Assembly: GCA_910890315.1 (NCBI GenBank) | Contig: CAJVGD010000042.1 | Coordinates: 1,922,001 to 1,986,000, forward strand | DNA from: Serendipita indica DSM 11827 | Lineage: Eukaryota; Basidiomycota; Agaricomycetes; Sebacinales; Serendipitaceae | Length of the DNA stretch: 64,000 nt | Reading direction: 5' to 3' | In this document: positions 34,101-45,729 of the stretch, piece after piece | Layout of the letters: the number at the start of each line of letters is the position of its first letter | How positions within the stretch are numbered: the first letter of the stretch is position 1 | The notes under the pieces: model-generated | What the model was told of the DNA's origin: nothing | Seen by the model: only the letters and a program-made list of their open reading frames with translations | Databases searched by the model: none | Program-made: the position numbers and the translations under genes

Positions 34101-35461
34101 GCGACAGCAAAGGTGTCTTTCGTGAGTCGACCGTCATTTTTCATGTCAGCAAGATCCCTGTTTCTCGTAATTAGAACAAGAGTCGAAGTTTGAAAGGTAG
34201 TCGTTACCAAACGCGGGCGAGAACATCTTCGGGTAGGTTTGATAAGAGCATAAATGGCACCGCAGCAGCCCCTTCAACGTAGCCAAGGTGCTCCGTGTCC
34301 AGGTTATCGAAGAACCCGTCTGATCGCAGCTTGTCCTCTGCAGTAACATCCCAAGGGAGCGTAGCGCTAGGTGGCGGCCGAGCAAGAGGGAAAGGCGATG
34401 CCAATTGCCCGGTCATTTGAGGAGCGATCGAGAGATTCGAGGGACGAGACGGAATTGACGGCGGCATACGACTGCCCGTCATCTGCGGAGCAAGCGGGAT
34501 GGTGCTTCCAGTCATTTGCGCCTGTATACCAGTGTACTGGGGCATGAAGGCCTTTGGAGCCATGGTAGAATGAAGTGATGGAGATGGGAGACTACCACCT
34601 GTTGAATGCGACTGGACGCTTGGAGGTCGGCCGCCAGCTTGGTCCCACAAAAATGGAGGAATGGATGGTGGGAGGACGGGAATCGTTTGCGGGGTCGACA
34701 TGCTGCCCTGTATAAAATACATGGCGAGTATGAACTGCGTGGCATCGAGTGCGCCGCGGTTTGTCGTGTCGACGAGTGACCTTGGAGATCGACGTCAGCC
34801 TACGTTGGAACAATTCCGGTGGCATACCATATCGCATTTAGTCGCTCTACGGAAAGTTTGGACCGTACGAATATATTTTTGGCCTGTTCGCCTGTCGGAA
34901 GAGGTCAAGTTTCAGGACGGCGTTTACGCTTGTGAACTCTCCAGAGGGATTACTGACCATTGAGGAGACCGCCGCCTGGGTTTGCCTTGTTGAAGAGGGT
35001 CAGAAATTTTGTTCTGTCCGTTGGAAGAAGGGGTGGGAGGGCGCTTGGGAGCGTGGATATAGGAGCTGGTGCTCTGGCGGGGAGGGACGAGACGGCGGGC
35101 ACTTGGAGGCCGTCGATAGTTGGTAAAGGACCGGCTACAATCACACCAGTAAGCGTTTATGATCTCTACAAGGTCTGGAGAGCGTTATACCTTTGTCAAT
35201 GAGCTCTGCCGTGGGCAACTCGCCCGCCTGAGCCCAGCCGATGAGACGAACGGCGACGGCAACGCCCTTTCTTGTGAGTGCGCCGTTGTTTTCTGGATCT
35301 GCAAGCGACCAAATGTCGCCAAGCGTGGCTGGCGGGAGATGTGCACCAGCAAAGACCCTGACGCCTTGCTCGCCCGTGACGAGACCGAGTTTCTGTGGGT
35401 CTGCTTGTGTAAATATCGCGTTTACAACGGCGACTTCTGCTGGGCTGGGAACGAACGGCAT
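31135..35461 (-). CDS. EDE1: Ede1-like endocytic scaffold (three EH domains, coiled coil, UBA)
   Basis: Seen: the start [17 protein letters not shown] opens a first EH domain ([20 protein letters not shown]). A second EH domain lies in the exons around 34700-35000 ([18 protein letters not shown]) and a third around 34040-34360 ([17 protein letters not shown]). A long coiled coil follows (about 33100-33730, [20 protein letters not shown]). Then comes a Pro/Ser/Ala-rich region with NPFDRLRK and [10 protein letters not shown] motifs and repeated AFDEAFG units, and a C-terminal UBA domain ([20 protein letters not shown]) ends at 31135. Known: Ede1/Eps15 proteins mark early endocytic sites, bind NPF proteins through EH domains and ubiquitin through UBA. 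A 48-base intron at 32133-32180 has no stop in frame, so its retention would add 16 residues. The start lies 44 bases from that of TRAPPC13. Confidence 0.9.
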
Positions 35462-35505
35462 CCCTTGGTGGACGAAGTCGGGTTCAAGCTTTGGACTCTA
35501 CAATC

Positions 35506-37547
35506 ATGGACAGCTCTTCCCACTTGCTCGCCCTCAAGGTCATGCGCGTATCAGTTCGTACACTATTATTGGTTATAAAACATTACTTACATCCACCAGC
35601 GACCCAGTCTACTCGGCCAATGGCAGCCATTTGCAGAAGCCTCTACGCATTTCGACGCACACAATGCATCTTCTATCACATCAATACAGCCGCACATTCC
35701 AAACAAGCAACACGTTCCTACCACCATTCGCGACCTCTCTGCGCTCTCCCAGAATCTATCGCTCCCATCGAGCTTTGGGTCCATTTCGCTAGGAGAAACA
35801 TTCTCCAGCTGTTTCTGTGTCGCAAACATGACAAATTATGACATTGAAGGTGTCCATATCCGTGTCGAAATGCAATCCGCGTCTGCAAAGTCCCTCCTCC
35901 TTGAGCTCGGTGGGCCAGAACATCGATTAGGACCACTGGGAACACTGGAGGGCGTCGTCCAGTCGGAGATCAAGGAACTCGGTCAACATACACTCAGCTG
36001 CATCGTACACTATCGAGTGCCGCCTGGACTGCGGCCACCAGCTCCTTCCGACGATCCGTCAGACCCGCGAGCACAACTATTCAGGAAGCATTATCGATTT
36101 CCTGTGTCAAATCCATTCTCCGTAAAGACCAAGGTTCACACACCAAAATCGCCTTCTGCCCTCATGTCCAGAGTTGAACGCGAGAAACTCTTCTTACAGA
36201 TCGACGTTCAGAACCTCACACAGGAATCGATGTGGTTTGAGAGATTAGAATTCAAGCCGGTGGATGGCTGGACCTTTACGGATGCTAACGAGTCGAGCAT
36301 CGAAGCTCGTCAGGCCTTTACGGGTCCCAAGACCCTCGTCCAGCCACAGGATACATTCCAGTATATATACACCTTGATACCTGCGGTTATTCCCCGGTTT
36401 CTCATCAAACCAGCTCCCGGTGCGGTCATTCCTCTGGGTCGACTAGACATTGCCTGGCGAACAACGTTTGGAGAGCCAGGAAGACTCCTTACATCGGTGG
36501 GTGTTCTGTATAGTCTTTTGCGTCTCTGAAAATTATCAGATGCTATCCAGGCGTGTTCCCCAAGCACCCCCTCCTCCCATCCAGTCGGCGCTTCCTCCAC
36601 ATGTCCAAAGGGTCATTGGCCAAATTCAGCGGCCGCAGTCCCCTGCCAATGTGCCACAGTCGCCTTCGTCCTTGAGCCGGCCTTCATCTCCTGTCCCCTA
36701 CAAGTCGCGTCAACCCAACCGACCGCAAACCCCTGTCCAACAAGTCCCAACACCACAACCAATTGCACCTCTGACCGACATCGAGGTGGACCTAGTCGTC
36801 GAAACCATTCCAAATGTGCATACTATTACCCTCGACCAGCCGTTTGCCATCCATTTTGAGCTCACGACAGCCGCATTTGTGCCGTCAAACAAGCAGAGGA
36901 TTATTCGTCTTGCAGCTCAACATACGATCCGATCACGTCGGAAGCCTGGACAAAATGCGAAACCGACTGCCAAATCAAACGTCCACGAGTCGAAGGTCAT
37001 GGCGGCTCATTCTCCAACACCGTCCACGACCTCAACTCCCCGGGTATTGTCCCTAGATTTTCACCCAAAGGTGGTAGAGTCGCCACGGAAGCACTCCAAA
37101 TTTGACCATTCACTCGACCGCACGTGCATTTCATTTCCTTCTCCCTATGTCAACGACTTGAGCACTCCAATAGATGCCGATGCGACTCCTGGAACGGGTC
37201 TGATTGAATTTGTCGGGTCTTCTCTCGTCAAGTTGCAGCCCGTCACCTTGACGGCGGATTGTGACACCATTGGCGCGCAAGTTGCGGGGGAAGACAAAAG
37301 AATCTCGTCACAGAAGTTCCGACTTGACTTTCTACCGCACCGTGTGGGCCATGCCAATGTCGGCGGGGTGCGGATTCTTTTGCTGGGGGATGAGGAGCGG
37401 GAGATTGATGGCGAGCACCAGCACGAGGTCGCTGACAGAGATCGGAAAGAAGGTCAGCGCTTACTCGACCGAGGTGGAGACCGACAAACGGCAAAGATAT
37501 TGCAGGAATGGTCGGTCGTGGCAGAGCTGCTCGTCGGGATTACCTAG
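35506..37547 (+). CDS. TRAPP complex subunit, TRAPPC13 (DUF974) family
   Basis: Seen: the ATG at 35506 opens MDSSSHLLALKVMR, matching the usual family start. After an intron (about 35554-35624) the text runs RPSLLGQWQPF, then NYDIEGVHIRVEMQ, LFRKHYRFPVSNPFSVKTK, FLQIDVQNLTQESMWFE and PLGRLDIAWRTTFGEPGRL. After a second intron (about 36496-36538) a Pro/Gln-rich insert of about 90 residues follows, then VETIPNVHTITLDQPFAIHF and a second beta-rich half ending at 37545-37547. Known: TRAPPC13 is a peripheral subunit of metazoan and fungal TRAPP III-type complexes in ER-Golgi traffic and autophagy. The insert makes this protein longer than the human one. Shares a very short divergent spacer with the Ede1 gene. 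Confidence 0.85.
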
Positions 37548-38428
37548 AGTCGCACACATGTTGCCTTCACTTGATTTTCAAGCGCATCTAGAACTCTGTT
37601 CGCGCGTACACCCTTCTTGGAGAGTAGCCTCGCCAAACCCATTATCGCGCCTCGACGTTATATAACGAGTGAATTGTACGATAATCCGTTGTTTATCGAG
37701 ATTTCTCTCCCACTGAGCAACCAATTGTTTTCGACGAGCGCAATCGAGGCTGCCTGAACTCTTGCGTGCCTCCTACCCCGCGCACCAGTGGATCAGCCGC
37801 AACTTCGCCAAAGTGCAGACCTAACAATTCCCGGAAAGTCTAGTTTTGCATTGCCTTGGGAAGTCGCCGGCAAGGAGGACGTATACAATTAATGGCCAGT
37901 CCAGATAAGACATATTATCAGGTTTGCATCCGAAGGATATAAGGCCTTGGGATACTCCATCGTCGGGCTGAAGCAGTCTCTCAAAGTTTGTAGGCTTGGT
38001 TTTTTTTATCTTCGCAGTTGTAAGCACTGTCTATAACGTGGACTGAAATCTCTCAATCGCTCCAAGAGTGCCAACGACTCTCGATACGCGGAGTCTTTGC
38101 TTTCTCGTGGGACCAGGACCTTGATTGATTGAACGAGTCACAACAACTTGATATTCACCAAAGGGCCAGACCAGTTGCCGAGAATCGAACTTCATTGAGC
38201 GACAGAATAGGTAGCTGAAGGTCGTTACACAATATCGAGACAGGATTTTTGAAGACGAACGAAGTGGAATGAATGCGAGGAGCTGCAGGATGGAGAAAAA
38301 CCGATCTTGGAGAGCAATCTGTGAGCACGCAGGGTGCACATGACGTGACGGAGTGTTTGAGAGCCCAAGCTACGTAAATGTATGTCATTAGTAGTTTTTT
38401 AAGAAAGAGGTGACAACTGACCAAACTA
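37548..38428. other. Convergent interval without a supported gene
   Basis: About 880 bases between the 3' ends of TRAPPC13 and the minus-strand gene that follows. Small open frames exist on both strands (for example 38031-38424, minus), but none has a recognisable domain or family-like sequence. No repeat shared with other parts of the window was noted. Confidence 0.5.
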
Positions 38429-39876
38429 TCATCGTTTTAAGCCACTCTTTGACTTTACAGGTGTCTCTGCCACGACGTCAGTCGATCGTCTGCTTCCAAG
38501 ATAAACCAGCTCGGGTGAGTCTGGTACAATATCATCATCGGATTCGGCACCAGTCCATTCTCGTCTCGTCAATGAGCGTGGAGGAGTCTCCGCAACGAGA
38601 GTGGTCGATACTCGTCGCGCTTTGACCGCCTTCGACTTGACCTCTGACCTCCCTACCGAACGGTCAGATGAAATTCATTTCCCTGGTTTGAAAAACCTAC
38701 TGGGCTCTGCATCGAGGCCAGGGTGACTTGGTCCACTCACAACTCGCTTAGTACCCACAGGCGCTTGCCGCCGCATTTCCACTTCGCTAGCGAACAGCCT
38801 TGAATTTCCTACGATTCCTCCTCTTTTCCCTCCAACCACTTTGATTTCCTCGGCTGCGAGGGAAACACTCCGGCTGCGACTTCGTCTGTCCACCGGTTCG
38901 ACTGACATTGACCGGGCACGCGAGCTCGATCTTGACGTAGATTTTTGCTGATTCGTGTTCCTTGGAAGGTCGTCGAGATCCGCCGCTGTAAGCATGGGCT
39001 TTTGACGTAGTGCTTTTGATCTGGGCTTCATCCCCACCTTGGGAACGAGCTCATCGCTGTCTTCACTGCTTTCCTCGGCTTTGGGTGGGATAATCTTGGC
39101 TTCAAATTGCTTGATGAGATCTGGGAGTTGCTCGCGAAATCTAGTCAAATGTCAGCTGCCTCTCGACTCAGAGAGGATTACACATACAAAGGCTACATCG
39201 TCCTCAAAAAACGCTCTCATCCAGTCTCTGCCATTATCACCTGGCCGTTTGAGATACTTTTCCGAGTCCTCCTCGATCGCTTGCCACAGAGCAAGACGGT
39301 CAGTCAACGTGTCCAGGTTATCTTGAGCAGAAAGAGGTGGCGGTGATGGCGATCGGTCGTCCTTTCCAGGCTTTCGTCGCTTGGCCGGCGAGTTATGGAG
39401 CGACTTGCGGTTACGCTTCCGCGAGCGATCAGGAGAGATACCAGACTCGGCCGGGGAAGGACAGAGTGATAGATATATAAAATGTAAGAGGATTTGCACA
39501 AGAACTCTCCTCCGTGATAAGTAAGGATAAGACAAAGTAAGGACTGGGCTTACTCGCGCCTCTCCATATCAATCATCCACTGCTTCTTCCACTTTTCCTC
39601 ATCGACGTTGTCCGGATCTGGAAAATGACGAACTGGGGGTCGTCCGTGATGCCATGCATACCACATCGCACTCTCTTCTGCCTCAATAGTCTCCCGTTCC
39701 ATCGCAGCTTGAGGGTCCCGAAGAAGTGTGGGGAGTATTTCTTGATATTTTTTCTCGACAGATTGTAATGAGAGAAGCAAAGGTTTGAGTAACTCTCGTA
39801 GAGGCTCTGCGGGGGCTTGTTGTCTTGTTGAGTCTCTGATGCGTCGTATAGACTGAACGAGGTGACTTAATGGCAT
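38429..39876 (-). CDS. Unrecognised basic, Ser/Arg-rich protein (probably nuclear)
   Basis: Seen: four to five exons. The first (39550-39876) reads MPLSHLVQSIRRIRDSTRQQ and contains MWYAWHHGRPPVRHFPDPD. Next is a basic stretch with SRKRNRKSLHNSPAKRRKPG, then a helical part (DRLALWQAIEEDSEKYLKRP, FREQLPDLIKQFEAK), an acidic patch and an SR-like part (KSTSRSSSRARSMSVEP). A GTAGGT donor at about 38693 followed by an acceptor near 38648 extends the protein past the first stop at 38675. The added C-terminus holds two AETP motifs and DIVPDSPELVYLG and ends at 38429. The pattern of two AETP motifs supports this longer model. I do not recognise the family. Basic signals suggest the nucleus. The boundary of the intron near 39140-39180 is unsure. 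Confidence 0.55.
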
Positions 39877-40218
39877 GACCGACTGTGTATTAAATGAGAT
39901 GGTGAGTGTTCAGGTGACTAAATGCGTACCTCTGGTAGCCACAACGCTTCTATATATACTCGGTGGACGAAGGCGCTTGATATTTCTGTCTCTTGTGGAA
40001 TCAAAGGGTAGTCCAGCATCAAGGGAGTTGCACTGGGCCACGATATCGGACAACGGTTGCTCAGAACATATGCCGGTGGTTGCAATGTGGACATGGATAA
40101 GGCCTAAGTTTGCTCATCCACAGTCATTCGATGAAACGCTTTCAAGATAACAGGTGTCTATTCTGAATAAGGGTGATATAACTTATTTTATAATAGTCCA
40201 GTGCGCATCTATCAAGCT

Positions 40219-41594
40219 CTATGCTGAAGGCTTGTCACGGAAACGGCGATAGAGTGCAATAATTAGCTCCTACAATGGAGTCAAAAGCAGTCTCAAGACA
40301 ACGATATCAGCTTACATTTGCAGTGAGTGTGATGATCGTATGCGGCGCTATCCTCAGGAAGTGAGCAGTGGATCCTAGCAGGCATGTCTCAGCGTATCGA
40401 TGCAGACAGAAACGAGGTTATTACCCTTATAGAGGCCATAGACCCCTTCCATCGAGACAGTCTTCCAGAGGCAATCGATAGGGTTCCGGTATAATAACCC
40501 AACAGTTCTAAATCCGCCACGTCCGTCAGGCCTTCGTTCGGTCGGCTGGTTGTATACGCGAGTAAGCGCTGTATCAAATGGCTGCATAACAAGGCACTGA
40601 AGGAGATGAACTCGTACTACCATCCCGAAAGGTGAGGAAGGCACTGACCACGCAAGCCCCGGAGACAGTACTGCTGGCCAGGAATGTCCATGTTGAGTCA
40701 GCCGGCAGTATACCGCGAGTAACAAGCTGATTTTTCGTCCAATTATATGAAGGAAGTTGTACCGAGGACCCGGCAGCTGTCCTGAGAATGGCAGCGTCCA
40801 TACCTCGAATGAGCCCGTGGGCCCCATCCTTCTTGTAGATCGATGATAGAGCATCAAAAGAGGACTTGTAATAATGCTGGGCGCCGATGGGTAGAGCGGG
40901 AGAATAGGCCTAGGACTGACAAATGAGTCATGCCAATTACAAAGAATGGACCTGCTTGCCTGCATACGTGCTTTGATCAAAAAAAGCGGGTTTCCAAGAG
41001 ATGCTACAGGCTGATTAGGACATTAAGGGTCGGAGGTCGAATGCTCCCTACCTCCAACGACACCGCTCGCAGCTCCGGCAAGGACGGACGTGCCCACAAT
41101 TTGCTCCTTCGGCTTGAAACCCAAAATAGAGTTGACTGTAGTTCGTATTGGCTCGTAGAATCCTAGGCGCGAGCCGTTTAGCAGGATCTACGACAAAGTT
41201 AGTAACACATCGGTCAACGCTCGGAGAGTCAAACTCACCTGATAGACATATCCAGGTGGAAGCCCTCGTTGTATTCCTCTTATTCCTTCATTGCGCCATG
41301 TTTTCCGAAGGACGTCGATAGCACTATGGTAGACTCGTTGACCGCCGTCCTTGGCCAGTTCGCCTTGGAGTTGCAAGCGTGTTTTGGCAACCTCGGCGCT
41401 GTTTTAATCGAGTTGAGATAAAAATTTGAGAGAAAAATACGTTACTGACGGGTTTGAGATTGTCACCTATAAAATGTGGGGTAAATGCTTGTTGAGGACA
41501 TAAAATCAGATCATATGAGACCCACAGCGACACATGCAGCTAAACCGCCGCAGAAGAATGACTCTGTTGTCGAAAGCGGCGACGGCGAAGACAT
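40219..41594 (-). CDS. Mitochondrial oxaloacetate-carrier-like protein (OAC1 type), copy 1
   Basis: Seen: about eight exons. Start MSSPSPLSTTESFFCGGLAA, then VTISNPAEVAKTRLQLQGEL (first carrier signature PxExxK), RGLPPGYVYQ, NGSRLGFYEPIRTT, LGNPLFLIKARMQ, RGMDAAILRTAAGSSVQLPS, MQPFDTALTRVYNQPT (third signature) and a C-terminal APHTIITLTANELI, stop 40219-40221. The order, the atypical PLFLIK second signature and AAILRTAAGSSVQLP match yeast Oac1 closely. Known: Oac1 imports oxaloacetate, sulfate and isopropylmalate into mitochondria, the last linking it to leucine synthesis. The first intron splits the NP of the first signature (donor GTCAGT). A longer start at 41639 is possible. Its start codon overlaps that of the sorting nexin on the other strand. 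Confidence 0.88.
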
Positions 41595-41637
41595 GGCGAG
41601 GACCAGAGAGCCGAACAAACAAGCCATAAACTTGGCC

Positions 41638-44600
41638 ATGGCCAGCTCGAGCTACCGCCAATGGTTTACAACGCAGCATGTTCTTGTCGGACTGGTAGCT
41701 GCTGCAGTCATTTTCCCTGCGATTTCACATTCGATACGCGTCTTGTCCTCGCCTGTGACGCTCTTCTTCCTTTCGCCTTTCATTGTTCTCAGCGTCCTAC
41801 TTGCGTTTGTGGCGTCAAACGTCGGGTTGGGACTTGTCCTGGATGCGTACCGAGACTCGAGTGCAGTTAGAGCACCCACACGTCTGCGGGCGGCAGCGCG
41901 TCCGTTGGCGTTTACAACTCCAGCGGCATGGCAGGCAGTACTAATTCGGTCGCAATGGTCTGCGAAAGGACCATTGGACCTCCCACCTCTGATTCCACAA
42001 CACCAAACCCTGTCCAGCTCGATCAACCAAGTCATTAATCTCATTGTGCGCGACTTCGTGCTCGTTTGGTACCAGCAAATCTCATCTTCTCCGACATTCC
42101 CAGGAGCAGTTTCGAAGACGATACATGCTGCTCTCGACAATATCCTCCATCGCCTCACCCGGATTGACCTTCCAACGCTTATCGTCAATCGCATATTGCC
42201 AAGGGTCACGGCCCACATCGAACAATTCAGACAATCAGAAATGGCCGTAAGAGGAGCCGGTTTGGAGCGGCATCTGACTCAGTCCGACGAGCTCGACATG
42301 CTCCTTGCAAGTCGCTATGCCGCGCACGAGCCAACCAACCGTCTGCACCCCGCAGTATCAAACCTCTCAACCATGTCGACTAAACAGACTGAAGAAGCTC
42401 ATTTGCGCTCAATTGTCGATGGAATCCTACCATTGATTTTGCCCGAGAAAGAGGCCAACAGCAAGGCTGTTCATATTGTCGCGCGCGAGGTTGTCTCCTG
42501 CATCGTCCTATGGGAAGTCATGGAACTATTGTCGGATCCAGACGTCTGGAACCGTGCAATTGACGAGGCAGCTGGTGCTGCCATTCGCCAGCAGTAAGCT
42601 TATTCGTGTCACAGTCCACATCCACTCATTGCCTCAGGAAGCTTATTTCGAAGGTTCGATCCATATTAGATACGGAGCCGACTGGTCCTCAGCCCTCAAG
42701 CCCACCCGCATCGCAAACTGAACACATTAACTCTCGCACTGGCATTCGCCATTTCGAGTCTTTTCTTAAGAGTATTAGTAGAACAGACTCTTTGCTCGAT
42801 GCCAGGAGACTCAAGAACGACATCACCAACGAGATCCGGAAGACGCGCCTCCTCCTTGCAAATCATGAGAATGAGGAGCTAATCAATGGAGAAAAGACAG
42901 AGGATATTGTGGCATACCTCGACCGCCTCTATACAGCCAAGAAGAAAGTGGAAAAGCGTATTGAATTGCTCGGTGGCGCAGCCGATGATTCTGTGAGTGA
43001 TTTTGAGACCGCTAAGCCACTCTAAACCCGTAACAGAGGCAATCGGTTATGATGGACTCTCCGAGTGTTTCGCAAGCTCGACATTCCCTTCGCGAGATTC
43101 TGGCCAACCCCAACGCGTTGTCATACTTCATGGAGTTTATGGACCGCCGGAATCGTTCTTCGATGGTTCAATTCTGGCTTCACGTAGAGAGTTTCAAGAA
43201 TCCACTCGAGTCAGTCGAGTCTGGGGATGAAAGCGGGGATGAAGGTGCGCTGAAAGCCCCGGGTATCTCGTCAGTTTCCGGCACGGTCAAGGACGACATA
43301 AAAGGAATCTATGAGATGTACTTCGCCAATCCAATCCCTGGATCACCTCTCGTGAAGATCATCAACCCGAGGCGTGTTGCTCGTATTCGAGAGTTCGCCG
43401 AATCGAATGGGACGCCCACCTTACCTCAGGAGAGACGCGTGAGGCGGAGTGTGCTATTGGCACAACGCCAGGTGGAAAAGGAGATGGACGAGGACTTCTC
43501 AGATTTTGAGCGAAGTGATCTGTGGTTCCGTGCTGTGCACGACATGGAACCCAAGCGTAGCTCTGCTCCTCTTCCACCAGCTCAAGGTCAGAAGTCTCCG
43601 GAAATACCGACCTCTTCTCCGATTCAAGAGCTTGTTACCAGTCCAGTGTCAATTCTTCGTTCGAAACCAAAGTCGGCACATCGCCCTACCTTCCTTGTAC
43701 CGGCACCTGGCATTCGACGAGCGGAGACAGCACCCGTATTATCGGGAGGTACCGAAGAACCAGACGAGTTGCCACATCTTCGCGCTTCCAAGACGCCGAC
43801 TAATCTGGACCTTCTATTTGGTGCGACCGAGGCAGGCAGTCAAGATGACCGATCGCCTCTCTTTGCCGAGAAACCGATCACGGAGGAAGAAGAACAGTCC
43901 CAGCGCATGGAGGCTATCCAAGCAGCTCTGACGGATATCATTGCCGATGAACGCCGGCAATCAGAACGACCTTTGAGCATGGCGTCTTCAGACGGCACAC
44001 TGAACCAGCTCGGTGCTCTGGAACGAACCTCGGTGGAGGATGAACAGCCGGGGAGGCGTAAGCGCATGTTCGATGACGTTGACGATCACGATGAAGAGGA
44101 GGAGGCGGACGAGGAAGAGGAGAGTTCGCGTGCCAACGCGTCGTTCGAACCGGCTCTACCAGGAGACCTTCAGCTTTCGTATGATATTGCAAAATTGACG
44201 GAGAAAATCCTCAAACTTCAGTCACAGGAGACAATCTTGGAAACGCTGATACGCAAGGCCGAGTTGACAGGAGATGGACAAGAGCTACGCCTGTTGAACA
44301 AGTCTAAATCGGCAATGGGCCGGGAATTGCGAGCACTTACGTTCCAACGAGCACAATACGAAGAACAAGAGGCGGAGAATAGGCTAGTTCCCGACCGCAC
44401 AAGAGTTGCTATCAGAAACACATCTTCGACAGAGGAAGATGGGAAGTCTGTCACACGATACCTCATAGAGGTTCAACAACTTGCGGTCGATGGAACCTTT
44501 GCTTCCGGCTGGATTGTTGCCAGACGATACAATGAATTTTTTGCCATGCATCAACGCCTCAAGGAGAAGTATGTGGCTGTTAGGGCCCTGGAGTTTCCTG

Positions 44601-45708
44601 GAAAGCGTCTGGTTACCTCCATGTCAAATTCCTTCGTCGACTCTCGAAGAGTAGGGCTTGAGAAGTATATGCAGGTTAGCGACCTCCAAGTTATTCAAAT
44701 TCGATATGTTCTGACAGCTGTTTAGCATCTCATCAGTATTCGCCTGGTTTGCGAAAGCGAAGAACTCCGTGCATTCCTCTCACGCAAGTCGCCAATGGTT
44801 GCCTCTCAACCTGTCACAAATGTGAAGACTTCCGTCTTCTCTGATGGTGGGATCGTGCGAACAATGTATCGGTCCGTGACCGAGAGCATCGACGACATTT
44901 TCTTTGGGCCATCCATGTTGGACGTCATGATCCAGCGTCTCAGCCGTCAGGTGGCCGACTTTGCGGGTATCGCGGGGCCTGGCGTAAACGACGAAGATCT
45001 GATCGCACAAGCTATTGCCTCGAGCAAGGATGCACCGGAGATCACTCTTTCTAAACTTCCCGGAGATCTCAAGCCCCTCGAAGGCGAAAGTGCAGTATCA
45101 TCCTTTACTGCTCCTATCTGCGACTTGATCCTTGCCGTATTTGAGCTCGACAAGAAGAACAACTGGCTCCGACGTCAAGCTATTGTGATAATCCTGCAGC
45201 AGGTCCTTGGCGGTACAATCGAGAGGTCTGTCTACTTCCTTTGGTTGCCTGTCGCTCATCAATTGTCTAGGAAACTTAGAGAGGTGGTTAAAGGCAATAC
45301 GGATGAGGCCCATCTCTTACAGTATATTGGCCACTTCAACCAAGCATTATGGCCTGGAGGGAAGCTCAAGCCTCCTGGGATACCGCGGACCAAGGATGAG
45401 AAGACAAAAACGCGAGACGAGGCAAATCGCAAACTCACAACGCTTATGCCAGGTATGTGTCCACACCGACACTAAGGAGCATTTCTAACGTGATTAAGAT
45501 TTGGCCGCTAACATGATTGGGCGCTCCAATGCTCGACGAGGCGCAAGGCGAATGTTTGCTGTCCTGCAGAATAAACGTCTCAATCAACATTTAGTGTATA
45601 CCGTGTTTGACGAGGTATGAATTGTTGCATGATGCGCTTTGGCTGTAACTCATGTCTCTCAAGGTTATCGCCGCTCTCTTTCCTGAGGCAGTCTTTTCGC
45701 CGTCATAA
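41638..45708 (+). CDS. MDM1/SNX-PXA-RGS type sorting nexin
   Basis: Seen: start MASSSYRQWFTTQHVLVGL with two N-terminal membrane segments (about residues 12-65). A PXA domain lies in the first exon (VIRDFVLVWYQQISSS-like region to LWEVMELLSDPDVWNRAID). An RGS domain follows (SLREILANPNALSYFMEFMD), then a long acidic linker with EDDDHDEEEEADEEEE-like composition and a coiled coil. The PX domain has WIVARRYNEFFAMHQRLKEK and FPGKRLV. After an intron at 44675-44725 comes a Nexin-C domain ending IAALFPEAVFSPS, stop 45706-45708. Known: Mdm1/SNX13-type proteins anchor in the ER and tether it to vacuole or lipid droplets. An in-frame ATG at 41485 would add 51 residues antisense to the carrier gene; I prefer 41638, which starts just before the membrane segment. 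Confidence 0.88.
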
Positions 45709-45729
45709 CATACTGGATCTCAATTCGTC

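Noticed and set aside
41401-41460. Frameshift in the first carrier signature of carrier copy 1
   Set aside because: The apparent shift vanishes with the donor GTCAGT inside the Pro codon: CC plus C restores NPAEVAK in frame.
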